Shown one piece after another: positions 1 to 7,738 of a DNA stretch of 48,825 bases. The stretch is taken from positions 1-48,825 of the forward strand of contig CAYHYZ010000002.1 of the NCBI GenBank assembly GCA_964360995.1, given 5' to 3'. The notes beneath the pieces are model-generated. The model was not told the DNA's origin. It made no database searches and was given only the letters and a program-made list of their open reading frames with translations. Made by a program: the position numbers and the translations under genes. The stretch comes from CAYHBS01 sp964360995. GTDB taxonomy: Bacteria > Patescibacteriota > Minisyncoccia > Ryanbacterales > HO2-45-13. The stretch's first letter is position 1, and each line of letters begins with the position of its first letter.

Positions 1-996
1 CCAGGGGGGCTCCCACCGTCCATTCCATTCAGCGGTATTTTTAACTTTTTTAGATATGAGCGCAGGTTTGCACGCGTTGCGGATATTGGCGCAGATCCCA
101 CGGCGGTACCCGTGGCTTCCAATCCCGAAGCGGATGGCATTGTGCGTATTCGCCTCACTGCAAAAGAAGTGCTTTCAGAAATTGCTCCGGGAATATTCTT
201 TAATTATTGGACGTATAACGGACAGGTACCGGGGCCGATGTTGCGCGTTCGGCAAGGAGATACAATTGAAGTGACCCTCGTGAATGATGTAACAAGTTTG
301 CATCATCACAACATTGACCTTCACGCGGTGACCGGCCCCGGTGGAGGCGCGGTACTCACGAACGTCGCTCCTGGAGAGGAGAAAACATTTCGCTGGAAGG
401 CACTCCAGCCGGGTCTTTATATTTATCATTGCGCGACGCCGAATGTAAGCACGCATAATTCGCACGGTCAGTACGGCCTCATATTGGTTGAGCCCACCGA
501 GGGACTTGCGCCCGTTGATAAAGAATTCTACGTCGTGCAGGGCGAACTCTATACATCAGGGCAGCTTGGGAAAAAAGGACTCGTTCCATTTGATGCACAA
601 TCGTTGCTCGATGGTATTCCCAATTATGTATTTTTTAATGGAAAAGTGGAGCAAGCGCCGCGCATGCACGCGCGCGTGGGAGATAAGGTACGCATGTATG
701 TAGGGAATGGTGGCGTGAATCTCATTTCTTCATTCCATATCATTGGAGAAATTTTTGATACGGTATATCCAAACGCAAGCATTGGTGGGGCGTTAGAAAT
801 GAATACACAAGCCGCGCAGGTGCTTCCCGGGGGAGCGAGTATTGTTGAATTTACACTCGATGTGCCTGGAAAATATTTGCTCGTAGATCACGCACTTGCA
901 CGTATGAACAAAGGCGCGTGGGCGGTGCTAGAGGTAACGGGGGACGCGCATCCCGAAATTTTCAGCGCGGTGGGCACGCGAGTAGATGAGAATTGA
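1..996 (+). CDS. nirK: Copper-containing nitrite reductase-like multicopper oxidase (NirK/AniA type), 5' end cut by window
   Basis: The frame is open from base 1, and homology to NirK begins before the first GTG (112), so the true start lies to the left. NirK reduces nitrite to NO in the periplasm or at the cell surface, using a type 1 and a type 2 copper. Visible ligands: HHNIDLH (type 1 His, catalytic Asp, type 2 His), IYHC (type 2 His, type 1 Cys), a His in VSTHNSHGQYG, VDH near the C-terminus (third type 2 His) and the second-shell His in SSFHIIGEIFD. Layout and wording follow Neisseria AniA. The axial type 1 ligand, normally Met (GMYG), is Gln here (GQYG, bases 469-471), as in stellacyanin. 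No signal peptide can be judged because the N-terminus is missing. Function as nitrite reductase is inferred; another small-molecule oxidoreductase is possible. Confidence 0.88.
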   Translation, partial: PGGLPPSIPFSGIFNFFRYERRFARVADIGADPTAVPVASNPEADGIVRIRLTAKEVLSEIAPGIFFNYWTYNGQVPGPMLRVRQGDTIEVTLVNDVTSLHHHNIDLHAVTGPGGGAVLTNVAPGEEKTFRWKALQPGLYIYHCATPNVSTHNSHGQYGLILVEPTEGLAPVDKEFYVVQGELYTSGQLGKKGLVPFDAQSLLDGIPNYVFFNGKVEQAPRMHARVGDKVRMYVGNGGVNLISSFHIIGEIFDTVYPNASIGGALEMNTQAAQVLPGGASIVEFTLDVPGKYLLVDHALARMNKGAWAVLEVTGDAHPEIFSAVGTRVDEN

Positions 997-1010
997 ACTT
1001 GTAGTATATT

Positions 1011-1346
1011 TTACAAAAGAAAATCCCCGCGAGCACGATTGTGCTCGCGGGGTTGGGTTGTGGGGCTAACTCGCGCGTGTGAGTTGGTTACTGAAAGATA
1101 CAAACAACACACGTATGAATTACTTGCACGTATCAGCTGAAGCTCATCGATCAGGTTCAGCTCTTTGTCGAGCTTGAGATTGTGCTCTCTACAGAGTCCG
1201 GAGAGTAGTTTGCGGGCGAGCCGCGATGGTTGAGCGTGTCCATTCTCCCATCGGTTGACCGTGGCTACACTGACTCCGAGCTCTTGTGCGAAGTGCTCCT
1301 GGGTCAAGCCCAGACGCTGCCGGATGATACGAATTTTTTCCCTCAT
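1011..1346 (-). CDS. Small XRE-family helix-turn-helix DNA-binding protein
   Basis: The first ~55 residues are a classical HTH_3 domain (IRQRLGLTQEHFAQELGVS, then VATVNRWENG), typical of Cro/C1-type regulators. The DNA target is unknown. A good AGGAGG lies just upstream of the paired GTG/ATG start; I take the ATG at 1346. The C-terminal ~40 residues look unlike the family, and the last ~15 codons run through a perfect terminator hairpin (1025-1052). The natural stop may therefore have been lost, or the tail is a late read-through. The gene is convergent with the nirK-like gene and divergent from the LAGLIDADG gene. The family is certain, the C-terminal extent is not. Confidence 0.7.
   Translation of the reverse strand: MREKIRIIRQRLGLTQEHFAQELGVSVATVNRWENGHAQPSRLARKLLSGLCREHNLKLDKELNLIDELQLIRASNSYVCCLYLSVTNSHARVSPTTQPREHNRARGDFLL
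1025..1052 (-). terminator. Rho-independent terminator, 12-bp perfect stem
   Basis: CCCCGCGAGCAC, a 4-nt loop, then its exact complement. On the minus strand it is followed by ATTTTCTTTT, so it fits termination of the HTH gene. It lies just past the nirK-like stop and inside the annotated C-terminal codons of the HTH gene. Confidence 0.8.
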
Positions 1347-1512
1347 CACATCCGGCCTCCTATTGATCCGTTACGCACCGCAAAATAACAATACAAAACA
1401 TACCGTAGTCCTACCGTGGAGGCGTGTCAATGTGGGGAAGAAGAAAGGGAATCGGTCACAGATATAAACAGGATTCGGTGCATTGAGCGCCACTTCCAAG
1501 TAGAATAGGGTT

Positions 1513-1989
1513 GTGGCTCGCCCGAAATTTAAAAAGTTAAACAAACTTACTGCTGCAGAGGCGGCATATTTAGCGGGCCTTATTGATGGTGAGGGCACTG
1601 TCACTTTGTCACACAAGTCTCCAAAGGCTCATCGGCAACTCGCGGTGTCTATCAGTAGCACGGAATATACTATTGTCGAATGGGTGAAAAGAAAATTAGG
1701 CGTGGGGAAGATAACAAATAAGAAATCATATAGTAACAAACACTCACGATCATTCGCATATGTGGTCTATAGTAGACAAGCTCTGAGTATGCTTGAACAA
1801 ATTATTCCATTTATGGTGGGGTATAAGAGAAGTAGAGCGATATTGGCGGTTAGGCAATATATAAAATTGACTCCGCGCAATGGAAAATATACACCAGAAC
1901 AACGAATAAAAAAAATAAAATTTGCTGACACTTTTTTTAAAATTGTGCCTAACGAAAAAATGGTGCGTGTGAGAAACAAGCAACTTTAA
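1513..1989 (+). CDS. Free-standing LAGLIDADG homing endonuclease
   Basis: 158 aa. Near the N-terminus it carries the signature AAYLAGLIDGEGTVTL, the helix plus catalytic acidic residue of LAGLIDADG enzymes. With only one motif it should act as a homodimer that cuts a long asymmetric DNA site. The C-terminal half (LGVGKI...SMLEQIIPFMVGYKR) matches the usual pattern of the family. The GTG start has no good Shine-Dalgarno; a TAGAAT box lies 7 nt upstream, so the mRNA may be leaderless. No split gene, intron core or intein surrounds it, so it is free-standing. It sits between a regulator and tmRNA. A co-opted role (maturase or regulator) cannot be excluded. Confidence 0.85.
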   Translation: MARPKFKKLNKLTAAEAAYLAGLIDGEGTVTLSHKSPKAHRQLAVSISSTEYTIVEWVKRKLGVGKITNKKSYSNKHSRSFAYVVYSRQALSMLEQIIPFMVGYKRSRAILAVRQYIKLTPRNGKYTPEQRIKKIKFADTFFKIVPNEKMVRVRNKQL

Positions 1990-2010
1990 CTAGATTGTGT
2001 GTTATTCGGT

Positions 2011-2050
2011 ATCAAAAAATCCGCACAAATCTATATGCGGATTTTTTGAT
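2011..2050. terminator. Bidirectional terminator, 15-bp perfect stem
   Basis: Bases 2011-2025 (ATCAAAAAATCCGCA) are the exact reverse complement of 2036-2050, with a 10-nt loop. A-rich and T-rich arms give a U-tract in both directions. It can end the endonuclease transcript (+) and the tmRNA transcript (-). Confidence 0.85.
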
Positions 2051-2057
2051 AATTAAT

Positions 2058-2414
2058 TGGTGGAGATGGCGGGATTGAACCCGCTTGGAGAAAGGAATCA
2101 CATATGTATCTACGCGGGTAGCTGATTTGAATACTTTACGCTAGATAATCAGCAACATACGTAAAGGTGTCTCATTTCAGTGTCCTCATACACTCAAGAG
2201 ACAGAAGTGTGTAAGTAGTCCGGGAATATTACACCAGCGTCGTCCTACCGGACGTGAGACGGGCTGATGGCATTCGCAAATTAAGCAAATGCTGGGGCAG
2301 CCTGACGGCTACCAAAAAATGTGTTTGCATTTCTTTGTTGCAGGGTTTTACGAGTGTCTGCAACTCGCCGCGCACAGACATGAATCTTGTCTTTCCCTCG
2401 ATACGTGCATCCCC
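2058..2414 (-). ncRNA. ssrA: Transfer-messenger RNA (tmRNA)
   Basis: tmRNA rescues stalled ribosomes with SmpB. Minus-strand RNA of ~357 nt. The 5' end GGGGATG pairs over 7 bp with CATCTCC, which precedes the encoded ACCA 3' end (2058). The T-arm is GCGGG-TTCAAT-CCCGC; its loop counts as six rather than seven bases. The tag frame from a GCA resume codon reads ANTFFGSRQAAPAFA and ends at TAA (2281-2283). The hydrophobic C-terminus is a plausible protease tag, but it ends in AFA instead of the common ALAA. smpB lies directly upstream on the same strand, ~110 nt away, an informative pairing. The boundaries follow from acceptor pairing. Confidence 0.93.
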
Positions 2415-2523
2415 CAGAACGACTCTTTAGTGAACGCCGAAGCGCTCCTTTAAAAATTTTACCCCGCATGCAATAAAATATTGTCGTGCGTGGGGAAGAG
2501 TCGTTGTGGGGAACGATATCAAT

Positions 2524-2967
2524 TCAGGAATTTTTCAACGAGCGTTCGATGTCACGTTTTGCAGTTTTCTTTTTCTGCGATTCGCGCTTGTCATGCTTCT
2601 TTTTCGCGCGCACGATTCCGAACGAGAGTTTGATTTTCGAGTTTTTATTATACAACTTAAGTGGCAGTATTGTCAAGCCCTTGGCAGCCTCTTTTCCTAT
2701 CAAAATATTGAGTTCTTTTTTGTGAAGTAGGAGCTTTCGCGCGCGTACCGGATCATATCCTTTTGGTGTATTTGCTGTTTGATATGGCTGGATATTCGCG
2801 CCCACTAAAAATGCTTCACCTGCACGAAGAATCACCCGTGCTCCCACGAGCGATGCCTTTCCAACTGTGATGGCTTTTGCTTCGTGACCGAGCAATTTTA
2901 ACCCGGCCTCGTACGTCTCGAGGATTTCATAGTCATGATAGATTTTTCGGTTTTCCGTATATGACAT
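2524..2967 (-). CDS. smpB: SsrA-binding protein SmpB
   Basis: 147 aa, near the usual SmpB length. It begins NRKIYHDYEILETYEAGLKL, followed by the family core with HEAKAI, GKASLVGARV and the oligonucleotide-binding barrel. The C-terminal tail is very basic (AKKKHDKRESQKKKTAKRD), as expected for the part that enters the mRNA channel. The protein binds the tRNA-like domain of tmRNA and brings it to stalled ribosomes. ssrA follows immediately on the same strand. A TATGCT box (2978-2983, minus strand) lies 10 nt before the ATG, so the mRNA leader is very short. Divergent from the small membrane gene at 3072. Confidence 0.95.
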   Translation of the reverse strand: MSYTENRKIYHDYEILETYEAGLKLLGHEAKAITVGKASLVGARVILRAGEAFLVGANIQPYQTANTPKGYDPVRARKLLLHKKELNILIGKEAAKGLTILPLKLYNKNSKIKLSFGIVRAKKKHDKRESQKKKTAKRDIERSLKNS

Positions 2968-3007
2968 ACGTGCCTACAGCATAGCGAAATTGCGCCCGAT
3001 TCACTAG

Positions 3008-3036
3008 TTGCAAAATGGTCATAGAGCGCATACCCT
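3008..3036 (+). promoter_or_regulatory. Promoter TTGCAA-17-TACCCT
   Basis: -35 TTGCAA at 3008-3013 and -10 TACCCT at 3031-3036 with 17-bp spacing, upstream of the gene starting at 3072. It lies back to back with the smpB promoter. Confidence 0.55.
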
Positions 3037-3071
3037 ACGCGCAGAAAACGATTTTTGAAAGGAGGAGAGCC

Positions 3072-3506
3072 ATGAGTCATTATCTCGGCTCCGACGCTCC
3101 CGAATGCGACGACGTGGACACAGAAGGAATGCGTAATAAGTTTGATGCCGTTGCAGCGAAATACGGCAGCGGGCTTCAATTCGGATTCATCCCGAAAGTT
3201 CCACTATATCCGACTGAAGGTAAGATAGACGCTGATCAGTACGATAAGTATTCGGCAGTCGGACTCGCACGCATGCACTTTTGGTGTGTTCGCGAGTATA
3301 TGTTCGCTGGTATCTGGGTGCTCGCGAGTATGTGTATGCTCGGTGCTGCACTGCACTACATACCCGAGAAGATTTTCCTCATTCCTACTTTATTGCTCGT
3401 TGGTTCAAGTGTGGGACGCTTTTCAGCGTACGGAAAGATCTGCAATAGATTTGAGTTGGTGCGTTTTCGCCGAGGCGACAGATATAGCGCTCCGCGAATC
3501 AAATAA
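3072..3506 (+). CDS. Small membrane protein of unknown function
   Basis: 144 aa. The ATG at 3072 is chosen over an upstream in-frame ATG because GGAGGAG stands a few bases before it. The N-terminal ~70 residues are soluble and acidic. Two hydrophobic segments follow (about 75-93, FAGIWVLASMCMLGAAL, and 100-116, IFLIPTLLLVGSSVG), then a short basic tail, so both ends should be cytosolic. I do not recognise the family. It is a single-gene unit with its own promoter, strong ribosome-binding site and terminator, a layout shared by several other small genes in this window. Coding status is well supported by these signals. Confidence 0.75.
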   Translation: MSHYLGSDAPECDDVDTEGMRNKFDAVAAKYGSGLQFGFIPKVPLYPTEGKIDADQYDKYSAVGLARMHFWCVREYMFAGIWVLASMCMLGAALHYIPEKIFLIPTLLLVGSSVGRFSAYGKICNRFELVRFRRGDRYSAPRIK

Positions 3507-3516
3507 TTTCGTTAAC

Positions 3517-3551
3517 GCGCTCGATCACTCTGTGGTCGGGCGCTTTTCTTT
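3517..3551 (+). terminator. Terminator after the small membrane gene
   Basis: Stem 3517-3528 with 3532-3543 (12 bp, two G-U pairs, 3-nt loop), followed by TTTTCTTT. Confidence 0.8.
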
Positions 3552-3583
3552 ATATATCAAGGCGCTTCTGCTAGCATTTGCTT

Positions 3584-5215
3584 ATGACAATTCGGGAGGA
3601 GATTACACGTGCCATTCAGGACGCGCTCGGGAGCGACGCGTCTTTTGTTGTGGAATATCAAGAGGACGCTACGAAGGGGCACTATTCAACGAATGCAGCA
3701 CTCACCGCGGGGAAATCACGAGGAAAGAATCCTCGCGAAGTTGCAGAAACACTTGTTGAAACGCTCAAATCTGCACTTGGTGATGTGGTAGAGCGCATTG
3801 AAATTGCGGGTCCGGGATTTCTGAATATTTTTTTAAAAAACCACGCAGTGGCCACGCGAGTGAATGATTTTTCATTTACTCCGCGCTCGCTCGCGCGACC
3901 CGAGCGTATTCTCCTCGAATATGTGTCCGCAAATCCGACCGGTCCTCTTACTATTGGAAATGGACGCGGTGGCTTTTTAGGAGATACACTTGCGCGCGTC
4001 TATTCATTTGTGGGGCATAATGCAGAGCGAGAATTTTATATCAACGACACCGGACGACAGATCAATATACTCGGCGCGTCTATTCTTGCCGGTATTGATG
4101 GGTATACCTCTCCCAATTATCCGGCCGATGAGTTATATCAAGGCGCATATATTAAAGATCTTCGCGCACTATATATAGAAGGAGGAGGAAACGTGCCAAG
4201 CGAGAATCCAGAAGAGACAGTAGGCACATGGGCGGCGGAGCAAATGATGACGCAAAATAAAGCCGCACTCGCACAGTTTGGAATTACGTATGATCAATTT
4301 ATATCGGAGCGCAGTGATCTTAAAGACGCGCAGTATCAAGAAGTGTACGAATGGTACAACACAGCGGGGTTACTTCATGAAAAAGATGGAGCGATTTGGT
4401 ACGGGCGCACGGAGCCAGAGCGCGTGCTGGTGCGCAGCGAGGGAAATGAAAATGTGCGCACACTCACGATTGATGGCGTCGAGGCGCAGCGGTCAGTGAC
4501 GTATTTGTTTTCAGATATCGTATATCACTTTAGCAAATTAGTGACGCGCTCGTATGACCGACTCATAAATATTCTCGGAGCGGATCATCACGGATATATC
4601 AGCGCACTCATGCGCGCGCTTGAAGACGCAAAACTTCCAGTAGAAAAACTCACCGTGCTCATCACGCAGCTCGTGCGCATAGTTGAAAACGGCGTTGAGG
4701 TAAAAGTATCGAAGCGAAAAGGAAGTATTATTACACTCGACGAACTGGTGTCGGACGTGGGAGTGGACGCGGCACGCTGGTTTTTTTTGTCGCGCTCGAT
4801 TGATACACATATGGATTTTAATTTGACGCTCGCACGCGAAAAATCAAAAAATAATCCCGTGTATTATGTGCAATACGCACATGCACGTGCGACTGCAATT
4901 TTGGGAAAAGCAGCAGCAGGATCGGTGAGCGGAAATCTCGCACAGTTGTCATCGAAAACAGAAGTGCGACTGATGCGAAAAATTCTTCAACTTGATGAAA
5001 TACTTGCAGATACGCTGAACGACTTCGGAGCGCAACGACTTACGCAGTACGCCTATGAGCTTGCGCGTGATTTTACTGCATTTTACGAAACAGAGCGCGT
5101 GATTGGAGATGACGCGACCACAACTGTCGCACGCCTACGTTTAGTGGGTGTTGCCAAAGTTGCGCTTGCGACCTCACTCGGTCTTATGGGCATTGCTGCG
5201 CCAGAGAAAATGTAG
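3584..5215 (+). CDS. argS: Arginyl-tRNA synthetase
   Basis: 543 aa, a full-length class I ArgRS that charges tRNA-Arg. An N-terminal tRNA-binding domain (1-~110) is followed by the Rossmann core starting LLEYVSANPTGPL, then the KMSKS-like loop VKVSKRKGSIITLDEL, and an anticodon-binding C-terminal helical domain with the usual FYETERVIGD wording. The HIGH-equivalent motif (normally PLHVGH) reads PLTIGNGRGG, so both histidines (positions 123 and 126) are Thr and Asn; I recall this as a habit of CPR-type ArgRS. Start: ATG 3584, preferred to an upstream in-frame TTG; a TGCTAGCAT-like -10 lies ~10 nt before it and there is no Shine-Dalgarno. Confidence 0.93.
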   Translation: MTIREEITRAIQDALGSDASFVVEYQEDATKGHYSTNAALTAGKSRGKNPREVAETLVETLKSALGDVVERIEIAGPGFLNIFLKNHAVATRVNDFSFTPRSLARPERILLEYVSANPTGPLTIGNGRGGFLGDTLARVYSFVGHNAEREFYINDTGRQINILGASILAGIDGYTSPNYPADELYQGAYIKDLRALYIEGGGNVPSENPEETVGTWAAEQMMTQNKAALAQFGITYDQFISERSDLKDAQYQEVYEWYNTAGLLHEKDGAIWYGRTEPERVLVRSEGNENVRTLTIDGVEAQRSVTYLFSDIVYHFSKLVTRSYDRLINILGADHHGYISALMRALEDAKLPVEKLTVLITQLVRIVENGVEVKVSKRKGSIITLDELVSDVGVDAARWFFLSRSIDTHMDFNLTLAREKSKNNPVYYVQYAHARATAILGKAAAGSVSGNLAQLSSKTEVRLMRKILQLDEILADTLNDFGAQRLTQYAYELARDFTAFYETERVIGDDATTTVARLRLVGVAKVALATSLGLMGIAAPEKM

Positions 5216-5244
5216 ACTTCTCGCCGTTTTATGGCGTAGCGCTG

Positions 5245-5283
5245 TTGGCCAACTTGTAACGCACAGGTTTGGCCAATTTTTTT
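5245..5283 (+). terminator. Terminator after argS
   Basis: TTGGCCAA paired with TTGGCCAA, plus four further pairs beyond a one-base bulge, followed by seven T. It separates argS from the zinc-ribbon gene. Confidence 0.85.
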
Positions 5284-5315
5284 GTGTGACTGCGTGGTAA
5301 GATGCAGGTACGAGC

Positions 5316-5528
5316 ATGTCACTTCTCAAAGAATATCGTTGCACGGAGTGCACAAAGCTACTCTGTAAAGGAGTGCTTATTGGGAGTGAAATCGAGATTA
5401 AATGTAAGGGGTGTGGGGCGCTTGTGCGGTTTGTGGGTGAGTCTCCAGACGCACTGATGTGTTACATCAAGGATTGTCCGGGGCGTGTGACGCACGAAAA
5501 GCACGTAGACCAACAAACAATATTATAA
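5316..5528 (+). CDS. Small Com-like zinc-ribbon protein
   Basis: 70 aa. The first half, EYRCTECTKLLCKG followed by IEIKCKGCGALVRF, is a four-cysteine ribbon (C-x2-C ... C-x2-C) resembling the Com translational regulator of phage Mu and its many bacterial relatives. Two more Cys (CYIKDC) lie in the second half. It probably binds zinc and possibly nucleic acid; the target is unknown. A TAAGAT -10 stands ~10 nt before the ATG and there is no Shine-Dalgarno. It lies between argS and nrdD, and its stop codon overlaps the TATAAT box that probably drives nrdD. Family match is moderate. Confidence 0.7.
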   Translation: MSLLKEYRCTECTKLLCKGVLIGSEIEIKCKGCGALVRFVGESPDALMCYIKDCPGRVTHEKHVDQQTIL

Positions 5529-5529
5529 T
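5524..5529 (+). promoter_or_regulatory. Consensus -10 box (TATAAT) ahead of nrdD
   Basis: A perfect TATAAT overlapping the stop of the zinc-ribbon gene; no convincing -35. Transcription from here would begin near 5536 and must cross the hairpin at 5563-5587 before reaching the nrdD start. Confidence 0.5.
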
Positions 5530-5562
5530 AGTGCGCGTGCGATTATTCATACGAAGCTCTCG

Positions 5563-5587
5563 AAGCTCTTACATAGGGGCTTTTTTT
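5563..5587 (+). terminator. Terminator/attenuator-like hairpin touching the nrdD start
   Basis: AAGCTCTT, loop ACAT, AGGGGCTT (8 bp with two G-U pairs) running into a seven-T tract that ends one base before the nrdD ATG. A direct repeat CGAAGCTCT-CGAAGCTCT just upstream gives an alternative 5' arm. It may end the zinc-ribbon transcript, attenuate nrdD, or both. Confidence 0.55.
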
Positions 5588-7738
5588 ATGCAACACCCAC
5601 CAGTAATGCCAGTGTACCAAGTAGAAAAACGTGATGGTCGCATTGTGTCGTTTCATGCGCAGAGAATTTATCAGGCGATTCGGAAAGCGGCAGATGCCGT
5701 GGGTGAATTTGGCGATAAAGAGGCTATTGAGATTACACACCATGTGCTCACATCGCTCAAGGAGCAATTTCCTACTGATGGTGCCATTAATATTGAGCAA
5801 ATACAGGACATCGTAGAAACCACCATTGCCGAGGCAGGATATTTTCGTACTTCGCGCGCATATATTACGTATCGCGAACAGCGCGCACGCTCACGATCAA
5901 CAGAAAATGTTGCCATTGCAGTGGAGCAAACCATGCATGAATATTTGATGCGCAAGGATTGGCGCGTGAATGCAAATGCAAATCAAGGGTATTCTCTCGG
6001 AGGTCTTATTATGAATACCGCTGGGAAATTTATTGCGAACTATTGGTTAAACAGCGTGTACTCGCGAGAAATTCGTGAAGCGCACATGAGCGGGGACATG
6101 CATATCCACGATCTCGATATGTTTTCAGGGTATTGTGCGGGGTGGAGCTTGCGACAATTACTTGAGGAAGGATTTAATGGGGTTCCCGGAAAAACAGAAT
6201 CGTGCGCGCCAAAACATTTAGATACTGTACTGGGGCAGATGGTAAACTTTCTAGGAACACTGCAAAACGAGTGGGCGGGGGCACAAGCATTTTCTTCGTT
6301 CGATACGTATCTCGCTCCGTATGTAAAGAAAGATCAATTGTCGTTTGAGAGTGTGAAGCAAGCTGTGCAACAATTTGTATTTAATTTAAATGTACCGTCA
6401 CGCTGGGGGACACAAACGCCATTTACGAATATAACGCTTGATTGGGTGGTACCACCTGATATGGCACCTCGGCACCCGAAAATTGGTGAGTACATATGCG
6501 ATTTTACGTATGCAGACTGTCAGCCGGAAATGGATGTAATCAACCGCGCTTTTATTGAAGTAATGACGGAGGGGGACGCAAAAGGGCGCATTTTCACGTT
6601 TCCTATCCCCACTTATAACCTCACCAAGGACTTTGATTGGGATCACCCGAATGCAGCCTTACTATTTGCAATGACGGCGAAATTTGGCATTCCGTATTTC
6701 CAGAATTTTATGAATTCCAGTCTTAATCCGCAGGACGTGCGAAGTATGTGCTGTAGATTACAACTCGATTTGCGCGAACTGCGTACTCGGGGAGGGGGAC
6801 TCTTCGGATCTGCGGAAATGACGGGGAGCATTGGCGTGGTGACAATAAACTTGGCACGGATTGGGCACCTTGCAACGTCGAAGAAAGACTTTCTTTCCCG
6901 CCTCGAGCGGCTCATGCAGATTGCAAAATCTTCGCTGGAGTTGAAGCGGAAGGTGGTAGAAGAAAATATCGAGCGGGGGCTGCTACCTTTTACAAAGCGG
7001 TACTTACCCAGTCTCCATAATCATTTTGCAACCATTGGGATCAACGGAGCAAATGAGGCGTGTCTGAATTTTATTGGCCGTGATATCGCGGATTCCGAAA
7101 GTCGTCTCTTTATCGAGGAAGTGCTCGAATATATCCGTGTGACGCTACAGAATTTTCAAGAAGAAACCGGGAACTTATATAACCTGGAGGCAACTCCTGC
7201 GGAAGGTACTACCTATCGATTTGCGAAAGAAGATCGTAAGCGGTTTCCGAATATTGTGCAGGCAGGAACACTGGACGCTCCATATTACACGAACTCCACG
7301 CACTTGCCCGTGAGCTACACCGATGATCCGTTGTTTGCGCTTGATCATCAAGATGGACTGCAAGCTAAATATACCGGAGGTACGGTACTGCATTTATTTA
7401 TTGGAGAACGTATCAATGATTGGAAAATGTGCAGAGACTTTGTCAGGCGCGTTGCAGAAAAATATACACTTCCGTATTTCACCATTACGCCCACATTTAG
7501 CGTGTGCCAAACACATGGATATATCACGGGCGAACAGCCAACCTGCAACACGTGTGGTCAGCCGTGTGAAGTATGGTCGCGCATTGTTGGGTATTTCCGT
7601 CCTGTGAGTGAATGGAATACAGGAAAGAAACAAGAATATCAGGAGCGCATTGAGTACCGCGTGCCCGTTGATTCACCGAAATTACTCGCCGCGCACACGA
7701 GTATACAGCCTAACAGTTCAGGTGTGGAGCATGCATGA
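5588..7738 (+). CDS. nrdD: Anaerobic (class III) ribonucleoside-triphosphate reductase
   Basis: 716 aa. It makes dNTPs from NTPs without oxygen, using a glycyl radical. An N-terminal ATP-cone (about 10-95, VEKRDGRIVSFHAQRIYQAI) is followed by the glycyl-radical barrel (SGDMHIHDLD...) and a C-terminal Cys cluster (CQTHGY...TCNTCGQPC) typical of the zinc site. The radical glycine is in RIVGYFRPV, near residue 668. The ATG at 5588 directly abuts a T-tract and has no Shine-Dalgarno; a second ATG follows six codons later. The 3' end overlaps nrdG by 4 nt (ATGA). A complete, active-looking enzyme, which argues for an anoxic lifestyle. Confidence 0.95.
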   Translation: MQHPPVMPVYQVEKRDGRIVSFHAQRIYQAIRKAADAVGEFGDKEAIEITHHVLTSLKEQFPTDGAINIEQIQDIVETTIAEAGYFRTSRAYITYREQRARSRSTENVAIAVEQTMHEYLMRKDWRVNANANQGYSLGGLIMNTAGKFIANYWLNSVYSREIREAHMSGDMHIHDLDMFSGYCAGWSLRQLLEEGFNGVPGKTESCAPKHLDTVLGQMVNFLGTLQNEWAGAQAFSSFDTYLAPYVKKDQLSFESVKQAVQQFVFNLNVPSRWGTQTPFTNITLDWVVPPDMAPRHPKIGEYICDFTYADCQPEMDVINRAFIEVMTEGDAKGRIFTFPIPTYNLTKDFDWDHPNAALLFAMTAKFGIPYFQNFMNSSLNPQDVRSMCCRLQLDLRELRTRGGGLFGSAEMTGSIGVVTINLARIGHLATSKKDFLSRLERLMQIAKSSLELKRKVVEENIERGLLPFTKRYLPSLHNHFATIGINGANEACLNFIGRDIADSESRLFIEEVLEYIRVTLQNFQEETGNLYNLEATPAEGTTYRFAKEDRKRFPNIVQAGTLDAPYYTNSTHLPVSYTDDPLFALDHQDGLQAKYTGGTVLHLFIGERINDWKMCRDFVRRVAEKYTLPYFTITPTFSVCQTHGYITGEQPTCNTCGQPCEVWSRIVGYFRPVSEWNTGKKQEYQERIEYRVPVDSPKLLAAHTSIQPNSSGVEHA

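Noticed and set aside
112..996. GTG at 112 as the start of the nirK-like gene
   Set aside because: NirK homology continues upstream in the same frame to base 1, with no stop.
2281..2469. A 62-codon minus-strand reading frame ending in the tmRNA tag
   Set aside because: It is the tag frame read backwards into the tmRNA 5' domain; only the short tag portion is translated, within tmRNA.
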